From assembly GCA_934179675.1 (NCBI GenBank), contig CAKPQS010000014.1, positions 1 to 32,665 on the forward strand: DNA of 32,665 nucleotides, written 5' to 3'. The notes beneath the pieces are model-generated. The model saw only the letters and a program-made list of their open reading frames with translations. It searched no databases and was not told where the DNA came from. The translations under genes were made by a program, and so were the position numbers. Below, piece by piece: positions 1 to 6,506 of the stretch (position 1 is its first letter; every line of letters starts with the position of its first letter). The DNA comes from an uncultured Bacilli bacterium. Lineage in GTDB: Bacteria; Bacillota_I; Bacilli_A; RF39; UBA660.

Positions 1-70
1 CAAATGTTCCTGTTGTTATAAATATAATGGAACATATAACTAATAAAATTAATATACTTTTCTTCTTCAT
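1..70 (-). CDS. Secreted or membrane protein, N-terminal fragment cut by the window edge
   Basis: Only the first 23 codons are present; the gene continues beyond base 1. The visible residues are a positively charged start (MKKKS) followed by a hydrophobic stretch ending in FITTGTF, which reads as an export signal. A strong ribosome binding site (AAAGGAG) lies 6 to 7 bases before the ATG at 70. The ATG overlaps the stop codon (ATGA) of the small frame-switching ORF upstream, so translation is probably coupled to it. The ITTGT(F/V) motif closing the hydrophobic core also occurs at the same place in both BspA-like proteins at 25121-28968 (FITTGTV and SITTGTV). It may therefore carry the same N-terminal module, which is inference from about 23 residues. 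No function can be assigned. Confidence 0.75.
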   Translation of the reverse strand, partial: MKKKSILILLVICSIIFITTGTF

Positions 71-259
71 ATTGTTCTCCTTTCTAATATATTAAAAGCA
101 TTAAAAAGAGGACCAGAATCTATATAATCTGCTCCTATTAAATCACTATTAAAAATAATAATCTTTTTATTATTTAGTAATGTATGTATGTATGTATGTA
201 TGTATGTATGTATGTATGTATGTATGTATGTATGTATGTATGTATGTATTACTAATCAT
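67..259 (-). pseudogene. Small ORF interrupted by a tetranucleotide tract; out of frame in this sequence, candidate phase-variable gene
   Basis: An AGAAGG ribosome binding site just after the prepilin peptidase stop leads to an ATG at 259. The frame reads MISNT, then tandem YIHT units encoded by the TACA repeat, and here stops after 29 codons (ending YITK) at 170. Immediately downstream, in another frame, 37 open codons read LLNNKKIIIFNSDLIGADYI followed by DSGPLFNAFNILERRTI. They end in TGA (69-67), overlapping the ATG of the next gene. The distance from ATG to this tail is one base out of frame: losing one 4-bp unit (17 to 16 copies) or gaining two would give a continuous product of about 62 to 65 residues. 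I do not recognise the tail. Slipped-strand phase variation is my inference; a sequencing or assembly error in the tract, or decay of a longer gene, is also possible. Confidence 0.5.
180..249. repeat. Tetranucleotide microsatellite, (TGTA)17 on the plus strand
   Basis: Seventeen uninterrupted copies of TGTA occupy 181-248 and the period extends one base on each side. The tract is perfect, with no substituted unit, which suggests recent expansion or active slippage. An 8-bp inverted repeat brackets it: TTAGTAAT at 174-181 and ATTACTAA at 248-255. On the minus strand it lies inside a small ORF, where it encodes YIHT units, and a change of copy number not divisible by three shifts that frame. 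Confidence 0.95.
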
Positions 260-277
260 ATTATCAACATTCCTTCT

Positions 278-1009
278 CTAAAATATTTTAATATCAACAA
301 ATAAAAGTATTAACGATGCCAAAGATAAAAATGGTCCAAACGGTAATTCATGATTAGGATTCTTTTTAATCATAACATAAATTGCGTAAGGTAAACCTAA
401 ATAAGCTGCTAAAAACAAAGATAAGACAGCCTTTTTAAACCCAATTACCATTCCCACAACGGCAATTAATTTTATATCTCCATCCCCCATTGATTCTTTT
501 CTTAGAACAAAATTACCTAACATTTTTATCAAAAACATAAATATAAAACTAGCTATACCATAAATTAAATTTTCAAAAGCATAAGTCTGATATTTATAAA
601 GATATAAACCAAATATTAAAATTGAACAAACAATTAATACACTATCAGGAATTATATAAGAATCTAAATCTGATACTGTAATTATTACCAACATTGAACA
701 TAAAATAATTGATACAATAGTTTCTATACTAAAACCAAACTTTAAATAGCTCAAGCAAAATAATAAACCAGTTAAAAACTCAAATAAAGGATATTTAACC
801 GAAATATGTTTATGACAATACCTACACTTACCTTTCAAAAATATATAAGAAAATATAGGTATTAAATCAAAAAACATTAATTTATGATTACAACTAGTAC
901 AATGTGAAGGAGGAAATACTATTGATTCCTCCTTTGCTAACCTTAAACCAACTACATTGTAAAAGGAGCCAAAAACAATACCAAATATAAATAATATAAC
1001 ATAAATCAT
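278..1009 (-). CDS. pilD: Prepilin peptidase / type IV pilin leader peptidase (A24 family)
   Basis: A polytopic inner-membrane aspartyl protease that cleaves the leader of type IV pilin-like precursors and N-methylates the new end (family knowledge; ComC in naturally competent Bacillota). At 243 residues it has the family's usual length. The N-terminal domain carries two CxxC pairs (C37/C40 and C62/C65), the zinc-type motif of the bifunctional enzymes. The catalytic aspartates are visible as D114 in SDLDSYIIPD and D178 in GDGD followed by IKL. Hydrophobic segments cover the rest. A GGGGGA ribosome binding site directly follows the pilC stop, 8 bases from the ATG, so the two genes are co-transcribed. 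No recognisable pilin substrate is in the window. The bacillary name would be comC. Confidence 0.93.
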   Translation of the reverse strand: MIYVILFIFGIVFGSFYNVVGLRLAKEESIVFPPSHCTSCNHKLMFFDLIPIFSYIFLKGKCRYCHKHISVKYPLFEFLTGLLFCLSYLKFGFSIETIVSIILCSMLVIITVSDLDSYIIPDSVLIVCSILIFGLYLYKYQTYAFENLIYGIASFIFMFLIKMLGNFVLRKESMGDGDIKLIAVVGMVIGFKKAVLSLFLAAYLGLPYAIYVMIKKNPNHELPFGPFLSLASLILLFVDIKIF

Positions 1010-1017
1010 AAATCCCC

Positions 1018-2475
1018 CTATAATTGTGTCATTGATTCATACATACTAAACATTGGAATAATTATTGAAAGAATTATAATACCAACTATTACAGTTAAGA
1101 AAACAATTAAAATTGGTTCAATAAAAGTCTTAAGTCTAGCAACTATATTCTCTTGTTCCTCTTGATAATAAGCTGCTACTTTAGCCATCATTTCTGGTAA
1201 TTGACCCGTCTTTTCCCCTGTTACTAACATTTCATAAGCAGGAAGTGGAAAAGCCCAATTATTTTTAAATGCTATTGATAGCCTTTCACCTTTACCTAAA
1301 TTTTCTATTGTTTTATAGATTAAATCTTTATATATTTCATTATTAGATAACTTACTTAATATATCCATACTATCAGTTATAAATACATTATTAGCAAGTA
1401 AACTAGAAAATGTTTTACTAAATGTTACAACCTCACTATAAATAATAACATCCTTAATAATAGGAATATGCATAATTAAATATTGATAACCTTTTCTAAA
1501 GCCTTTAACATTTTTAATAAGAATCAATAAAATAGATAATACAGCAATAATAATTAATAATATTGTTATAGCATTATTTTTCAAGAAATTTGATACATTC
1601 ATTACAAGCCTTGTAAATGATGGTATATTCACACCCATTGAAGCATATATTTCTGTAAATTGTGGAACAACATATAACATAATAAATACAATAACCGCAA
1701 TCGCGAAAACAAATACAATAGTTGGATAGATCATAGCATTTACAATTTGTTTTTTTGTTTTTTGAATTGATCCATAATATTCAGCTAAATCATCTAATGT
1801 TTCTGGTAATTGACCTGTCATTTCAGCTGTTTTAACCATATTAATTAATAATTTGGGGAATGTTTCAGATTGTTTAGCAAGTGCTGTACTAAATGAATCT
1901 CCCATTGTTAATGAATATATTAATTTTTTAAATATTCTACGATAATTTTTATTTTTATATTGTCTTGACAATATACGAATTGAATCAATCAATGACATAC
2001 CTGCTTTTATATAAGTAGATAATTGTGTTAAAAAGAATATTAAATCATCCATTTTAATAGAATTACCACCAAATGAAACACCATACATTGATTGAATATA
2101 TTTATTTGTTTTGATACTATATACTTTATATCCTTCTGATACTAAATAAGCATTAACTTCAGCAACACTGTAAGCATCAAAATAATCTTTTATAATTTCA
2201 CCATCTTGATCTTTAACAATGTATTCATACATTAACTTTTTTTCTGTTCTTACATTATCTGTTTCAGGATTTAAAACAAATTCAGAAGTTGGTAACTTAA
2301 TTTTAGGTTTTAATTTATCTAAAAAACTCTTTTTTTTAGGTTTATTTTCTTCAACTGGAATATCATTTTTGGCATTTTTTTCAATTACTTCATTTAAACT
2401 TTTACCAGTATTTAAATTAGTATCTAAATTAGAATTTTCTTCTTCAAGAATTTCTACATTTCCCTCATTATTCAT
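1018..2475 (-). CDS. pilC: Type II secretion / type IV pilus inner-membrane platform protein (GspF/PilC family)
   Basis: The membrane platform on which a type IV pilus, competence pseudopilus or type II secretion machine assembles (ComGB in Bacillus). The 485 residues comprise an unusual acidic then lysine-rich cytoplasmic tail (about 1-85), a short N-terminal domain (YEYIVKDQDGEII onward), and two T2SSF domains. These cover roughly residues 140-265 (with LSTYIKAGMSLIDS and GQLPETLDDLAEYY) and 345-470 (SLLANNVFITDSM, GQLPEMMAKVAAYYQEE), separated and closed by hydrophobic helices. Duplicated GspF domains and the two GQLPE motifs make the family call firm. AGAGG precedes the ATG. The gene is the first of its operon, and no GspE/PilB ATPase lies upstream as would be usual, so the motor must be encoded elsewhere or be absent. 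Confidence 0.93.
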   Translation of the reverse strand: MNNEGNVEILEEENSNLDTNLNTGKSLNEVIEKNAKNDIPVEENKPKKKSFLDKLKPKIKLPTSEFVLNPETDNVRTEKKLMYEYIVKDQDGEIIKDYFDAYSVAEVNAYLVSEGYKVYSIKTNKYIQSMYGVSFGGNSIKMDDLIFFLTQLSTYIKAGMSLIDSIRILSRQYKNKNYRRIFKKLIYSLTMGDSFSTALAKQSETFPKLLINMVKTAEMTGQLPETLDDLAEYYGSIQKTKKQIVNAMIYPTIVFVFAIAVIVFIMLYVVPQFTEIYASMGVNIPSFTRLVMNVSNFLKNNAITILLIIIAVLSILLILIKNVKGFRKGYQYLIMHIPIIKDVIIYSEVVTFSKTFSSLLANNVFITDSMDILSKLSNNEIYKDLIYKTIENLGKGERLSIAFKNNWAFPLPAYEMLVTGEKTGQLPEMMAKVAAYYQEEQENIVARLKTFIEPILIVFLTVIVGIIILSIIIPMFSMYESMTQL

Positions 2476-2499
2476 AAGTATTCCTCTACTTTCTAGATA

Positions 2500-2530
2500 A
2501 TTATATCATATTTTAAAAATAGTTAAAATA
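2500..2530 (-). promoter_or_regulatory. Promoter of the pilC-pilD operon
   Basis: On the minus strand TGATATAAT (2508-2500) is a consensus extended -10 element. The -35 is weak (TTTTAA-like at 17-bp spacing). The start site would fall about 20 bases before the pilC ATG, with AGAGG between. Confidence 0.6.
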
Positions 2531-2568
2531 CTTTTTCATATAAATGTACGAAATTTTATATAAAAACA

Positions 2569-2574
2569 TATAAT
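2569..2574 (+). promoter_or_regulatory. -10 element of the YqfQ-like gene
   Basis: TATAAT on the plus strand with no recognisable -35. Transcription from it would begin near 2581 and give a very short leader holding AAAGGAG and the ATG at 2593. Confidence 0.45.
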
Positions 2575-2592
2575 ATTTTGAAAGGAGACTTT

Positions 2593-2910
2593 ATGAACTA
2601 TTATCCGTATTATCCAATTATACCTACTAGACCTTCTTTATTTGGTATATTTAGAGGATTCAATTTTGGTTCTATATTATCCGGAACACAAAAAGCATTA
2701 AATTTAGCTAATCAAGCAATTCCTTTAATTAAACAAGTCTCACCAGTATTTAAAAACGCTAAAACAATGTTTAAAGTAATGAATGAATTTAGAAAACCTG
2801 ATATAAAAAAAGAAGTTAATAAAGAAATCACTAATAAAGAAATTACTAATAAAGAAGTGGGGGCAAAAACAAATAAAACAGAAGTAAATGGTCCTACATT
2901 TTTTGTTTAA
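2593..2910 (+). CDS. YqfQ/VrrA-like protein
   Basis: A 105-residue protein starting at the ATG at 2593, placed 6 bases after AAAGGAG; a TTG 15 bases upstream lies before the ribosome binding site and is rejected. The N-terminus is rich in Tyr and Pro (MNYYPYYPIIPTRP). It is followed by a conserved-looking segment, GSILSGTQKALNLANQAIPL then IKQVSPVFKNAKTMFKVMNE, which resembles the YqfQ family (leucine-rich 'TQ..L..A....P.I......KN' pattern). The C-terminus is lysine/glutamate/asparagine-rich and holds three 5-residue units (VNKEI TNKEI TNKEV). In Bacillus, yqfQ lies a few genes from sigA and trmK, and here it lies beside trmK, which supports the call. No biochemical function is established for the family that I can cite. 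Confidence 0.65.
   Translation: MNYYPYYPIIPTRPSLFGIFRGFNFGSILSGTQKALNLANQAIPLIKQVSPVFKNAKTMFKVMNEFRKPDIKKEVNKEITNKEITNKEVGAKTNKTEVNGPTFFV
2815..2859 (+). repeat. Three tandem 15-bp units in the YqfQ-like gene
   Basis: Three in-frame copies of (A/G)(C/T)TAATAAAGAA(A/G)T(C/T/G) encode VNKEI, TNKEI and TNKEV. The unit length keeps the frame, so copy-number change would alter only protein length, as at the vrrA VNTR of Bacillus anthracis. Confidence 0.85.
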
Positions 2911-2940
2911 AAAAAACATTTATAGCCGTGTTATTAATTT

Positions 2941-2972
2941 AAAAGAGTATAGATATAAAACCTATACTCTCT
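2941..2972 (-). terminator. Rho-independent terminator of the dnaG-rpoD-trmK operon
   Basis: AGAGTATAG (2944-2952) pairs perfectly with CTATACTCT (2962-2970). On the minus strand the hairpin is followed by TTTT and further AT-rich sequence. It lies 20 bases after the trmK stop. It may also serve the convergent YqfQ-like gene, though the T-run on that side is poor. Confidence 0.75.
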
Positions 2973-2992
2973 TAAGTTAACAATATTACTAT

Positions 2993-3610
2993 TTATAATC
3001 TTTTTATTTTAAACAATAATATTTTATATTTAATTTTTTTTATTATTTTTTTTAATGGAATATTTATATATACATTATATAATTTATTATATAAATAATT
3101 TATATAATTTTTATCATTTGATAAACCAAAATAATAATCAAAATAACTATATTTTCTTTTTCCTTTTTTAAATTTTATTATATTATAATATTTTTTATCA
3201 AATACAATAATTTCTTTATCAATATAATAATTTTTACATATTTCTTTTCTTAACTTATATAAATCATTATTACTTTGAATAATCAAAGTATTAATTTTAT
3301 TAAATTCTTTATTTTTTAATATTTCTAAAATACTATTTGTACCCATACCTGCTATTATAACAGTTTCATTACCATTTACTTTATAATTATCAAGGCCATT
3401 ACTACAAACAATTGTAATTTTATTTAACAAATTATTCTCTTTTATATTTTTATAAGTATTATTTAATACTTTTTCTTTATTATCAATTGCAATACATTTA
3501 TAACCATTATTCGTTAAATAAATATCTAATAGAGCATGATCACAACCTATATCAATTACTTCTTCTGTATCTACTAAAGAAGCAATTTTTAATAATCTTT
3601 TTGAAATCAT
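2993..3610 (-). CDS. trmK: tRNA (adenine(22)-N1)-methyltransferase
   Basis: A SAM-dependent enzyme making m1A22 in bacterial tRNAs, cytosolic. The 205-residue protein has the family's SAM motif DIGCDHALLDIYL (residues 20-32, D24-H25 typical of TrmK) and AGMGTNSI (87-94) in place of the usual AGMGG. The QSNNDLYKLR segment matches the family's 'Q.N....LR' region. The C-terminal third is highly basic and helical. The ATG overlaps the rpoD stop (TAATG), so it is translationally coupled, and the dnaG-rpoD-trmK order is the one common in Bacillota. The protein is slightly shorter than the Bacillus enzyme. Confidence 0.9.
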   Translation of the reverse strand: MISKRLLKIASLVDTEEVIDIGCDHALLDIYLTNNGYKCIAIDNKEKVLNNTYKNIKENNLLNKITIVCSNGLDNYKVNGNETVIIAGMGTNSILEILKNKEFNKINTLIIQSNNDLYKLRKEICKNYYIDKEIIVFDKKYYNIIKFKKGKRKYSYFDYYFGLSNDKNYINYLYNKLYNVYINIPLKKIIKKIKYKILLFKIKRL

Positions 3611-4692
3611 TAGTCCGTCATATAATCCTTTAATTTTCTTGATCTAGATGGATGTTTAAGTTTTCTTAAAGCTTTAGCTTCTATTTGTCTAATTCTTTCT
3701 CTTGTTACTCCAAACATTTGACCAACTTCTTCAAGTGTTCTACTTTTACCATCTTCGAGACCAAATCTTAATTTAATTACTTTTTCTTCTCTTTCAGTTA
3801 ATGTTAATAAAACTTCTGATATTTCTTGTTTTAATAGTTCATTTGTTGCATAATCTTCAGGACTCATATTATGTTCATCTTTAATAAAATCACCTAAATG
3901 TGAATCATCTTCTTCACCAATTGGCGTTTCTAAACTAACTGGTTCTTGACTTATTTTTAAAATTTCTCTTATTCTTTCAACAGGTAAGTTCATTTTTTTA
4001 GCAAGTTCATCTTCTGAAGGTTCTCTATTTAATTCTAGTGTTAATTGTCTATGAATACGAGCAAGTTTATTTATTGTTTCAACCATGTGAACAGGAACTC
4101 TTATTGTTCTTGCCTGATCAGCTATTGCTCTTGTTATAGCTTGTCTAATCCACCATGTAGCATAAGTTGAAAATTTATATCCTTTTGATACATCAAATTT
4201 TTCAACTGCTTTCATTAAACCTATATTACCTTCTTGAATTAAATCTAAAAATAACATTCCTCTTCCAACATACCTTTTAGCAATACTAACTACAAGTCTT
4301 AAGTTTGATTCTGCTAATGTTCTTTTAGCTTCTTCATCACCAGCCATAATGCGATCTGCTAATTTTAATTCTTCATCTAAAGAAAGTAATTTAATTTGAC
4401 CAATTTCTTTTAAATACATTCTTACAGGATCATCAATTGTTAAATTTTTTGTTATAGTATTATCATCTAGTAATAACTTATCAACTGAATCAGCTGATGA
4501 ATCTTCATCTTCTTCTGATATAATTGCTATATTATTTAGATTAAAAGTATTATATAAATCATCTAGAGCATCGCTATCTAGATCTAAACCTTTTAAAGAG
4601 TTTGCTAATTCTTCATAAGTTATAAAACCTTTTTCTTTACCCTTTTTAACTAATTCTTCTTTTCTTTGTTCAAATGTTTTTATTTCATTCAT
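3610..4692 (-). CDS. rpoD: RNA polymerase primary sigma factor (sigma-70/SigA)
   Basis: The housekeeping sigma factor that directs RNA polymerase to -10/-35 promoters. Its 360 residues match SigA of Bacillota. A short region 1.1-like, acid-rich N-terminus (1-85) is followed by region 1.2 (DDPVRMYLKEIGQIKLL, about 88-104) and region 2 (NLRLVVSIAKRYVGRGMLFL to YATWWIRQAITRAI, about 130-190; the FSTYATWWIRQAI stretch recognises the -10). Region 3 (about 200-270) precedes region 4.2 with its helix-turn-helix TLEEVGQMFGVTRERIRQIE (319-338). It lies 2 bases downstream of the dnaG stop, with its AGAGGAG ribosome binding site inside dnaG, and overlaps trmK. The many extended -10 promoters in the window are its presumed targets. 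Confidence 0.98.
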   Translation of the reverse strand: MNEIKTFEQRKEELVKKGKEKGFITYEELANSLKGLDLDSDALDDLYNTFNLNNIAIISEEDEDSSADSVDKLLLDDNTITKNLTIDDPVRMYLKEIGQIKLLSLDEELKLADRIMAGDEEAKRTLAESNLRLVVSIAKRYVGRGMLFLDLIQEGNIGLMKAVEKFDVSKGYKFSTYATWWIRQAITRAIADQARTIRVPVHMVETINKLARIHRQLTLELNREPSEDELAKKMNLPVERIREILKISQEPVSLETPIGEEDDSHLGDFIKDEHNMSPEDYATNELLKQEISEVLLTLTEREEKVIKLRFGLEDGKSRTLEEVGQMFGVTRERIRQIEAKALRKLKHPSRSRKLKDYMTD

Positions 4693-4694
4693 AA

Positions 4695-6410
4695 TTACTC
4701 TCCTCTACCATTTAAAAATGCTATTTTTTTAGCAAGTGCTATTTTTTCATTGTAATCTATTGATTCTTTCATTTTTTGTTTTAAATTACTAATTTCTATA
4801 CTTCTGTTATATTCATCAATACATTTTATATAATCTTCTATTTCTTCTTTTGAATATGTTTCTTTTAAATCATGAGATGTTATTTCTCCTAATACCTTTA
4901 TCATTTCTTTATCATCTTCTATAAAGGTTAAAAAATCAGCAACATCTATTTTACCATACTTTTGATAAAAAGCACAAATTTGTCTTACTAAAAATCTATA
5001 TTTTTCAGTAGGTAAATATATTTTTTTAACTTCATATTGTAAAATTACTTTACTATCTTTTAACATATAGTATATTAAATCAATTTCTGCTTTTTCATAT
5101 TTTTGCAAATTTAATTCTTTTTTAAATTCTATTTTCTTTTCTTCTTTAATTTCATTTTTTAATTGAGATTTAATAAAATCTATTCCTAAATTAGTTTCTT
5201 CAGCTAATTTATTAATGCTTACTTCTCTTAATATAGAATCTTTTATATTATCTATTTCTAAAATCATTTTTTTTACATATTCTGCTTTAGAAGTAGTATC
5301 ACCTAAATCAACTCCTTTTTTATTATAAAATTCTTTAAATTCCATAACACTTAAAGGATGACTTAATTTTTCTTTAAAAGCTTCTATTCCATTATTTTTT
5401 ATATATTCATCAGGATCTTTTCCTTTTGTTTTATCAAGTACAACAATATTTGGAAATACATTTAGTTTTAATAATTCATTTGTACAGGCATTAGCCGCCA
5501 TTATTCCTGCATCATCACCATCAAAGCACAAAATAATATTTTTAGCCATTCTACTTATCAAATGAGCATTAGAACTTGTTATAGCTGTTCCCATAGCTGC
5601 AACAACATTTGTAATACCATGTGTATAAGCACTTATAACATCCATAAATCCTTCCATAATAATTACTTCATTTTTTCTTCGGCACTCATTTCTTGCTCTG
5701 TGATAATTATATAATAGTTCACCTTTTTTAAATATTTCTGTTTCTTTACTATTTATATATTTAGGTGCATTTTCACCATTATAAATTCTTCCACTAAATC
5801 CAACTACTTTTCCATTTAAATCCCATAAAGGAAACATTATTCTATTTCTATATAGATCATATCCATTTTCATTTGCTAATCCACTTTTAATTATATCTTT
5901 ATTGTCAAAGCCTTTTTTAATTAAAGCTTCATATATATTTCCTTTTGTTAATGATAATCCAATACCGAATTCTTTTATTATAGTATCATCTATACCTCTT
6001 TTTTTTAAGTATTCTTTAGCACTTATACCCATAGTTGTATTTAAATTTAACTGATATATTTTATTGGTTAAATTATATATATCATATAAATTACTCTCTT
6101 TTTTTAATGGTTTCATTTCATCTATTTTTACTTCAATTCCACCAATTAGTGCAACTTTTTTTACAGCTTCCGTAAAGCTTATATTTTCATATTCTTTTAT
6201 AAATTGAAAAACATTTCCCGTTGCCCCACATACAAAACATGTATATATTTGTTTTTCTTTTGATACACACATACTAGGTGAATGATCATCATGAAATGGA
6301 CAAACACCAAAATAATTTTTGCCATGTGCAGTTAAATTCAAATATGAAGAAACAACATCTACTATATCAACGCTATTTCTTATTTCTTGTAATTCAGTAT
6401 TTGAAAACAT
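4695..6410 (-). CDS. dnaG: DNA primase
   Basis: Synthesises RNA primers for lagging-strand replication with the DnaB helicase. In its 571 residues the CHC2-type zinc site is intact (C37, H40, C58, C61), followed by the RNA-polymerase/TOPRIM core with MEGFMDVISA (E253 at the catalytic glutamate), AMGTAIT, and FDGDDAG (D297, D299) for metal binding. The C-terminal helicase-interaction region (about 430-571) is present but poorly conserved. It is the first gene of the dnaG-rpoD-trmK operon. AGAGGGAG lies a rather long 11 bases before the ATG. A weak -10 (TATAGT or TATATA) sits just upstream of the site. Confidence 0.97.
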   Translation of the reverse strand: MFSNTELQEIRNSVDIVDVVSSYLNLTAHGKNYFGVCPFHDDHSPSMCVSKEKQIYTCFVCGATGNVFQFIKEYENISFTEAVKKVALIGGIEVKIDEMKPLKKESNLYDIYNLTNKIYQLNLNTTMGISAKEYLKKRGIDDTIIKEFGIGLSLTKGNIYEALIKKGFDNKDIIKSGLANENGYDLYRNRIMFPLWDLNGKVVGFSGRIYNGENAPKYINSKETEIFKKGELLYNYHRARNECRRKNEVIIMEGFMDVISAYTHGITNVVAAMGTAITSSNAHLISRMAKNIILCFDGDDAGIMAANACTNELLKLNVFPNIVVLDKTKGKDPDEYIKNNGIEAFKEKLSHPLSVMEFKEFYNKKGVDLGDTTSKAEYVKKMILEIDNIKDSILREVSINKLAEETNLGIDFIKSQLKNEIKEEKKIEFKKELNLQKYEKAEIDLIYYMLKDSKVILQYEVKKIYLPTEKYRFLVRQICAFYQKYGKIDVADFLTFIEDDKEMIKVLGEITSHDLKETYSKEEIEDYIKCIDEYNRSIEISNLKQKMKESIDYNEKIALAKKIAFLNGRGE

Positions 6411-6477
6411 AATAAATCAAACTCCCTCTATATATACTATACAACAAAAATTTTAAAAAACCTTTTTTTCAATAAAA

Positions 6478-6506
6478 AAAATGAAAAAAATTTCATTTTT
6501 TCGTAA
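6478..6506 (-). terminator. Terminator after the transketolase homologue
   Basis: An A/T-only hairpin: AAAAAATGAAA pairs with TTTCATTTTTT around a short T loop, then a T-run on the minus strand. It overlaps the last codons of the gene and separates it from dnaG. Confidence 0.6.

Noticed and set aside
2219..2500. Plus-strand ORF opposite the pilC N-terminus
   Set aside because: It reflects the biased composition of the acidic/lysine-rich N-terminal extension and runs through the pilC promoter.
2578..2592. TTG start for the YqfQ-like gene
   Set aside because: It lies upstream of the AAAGGAG site, which is correctly spaced for the ATG at 2593, and at or before the predicted transcript start.
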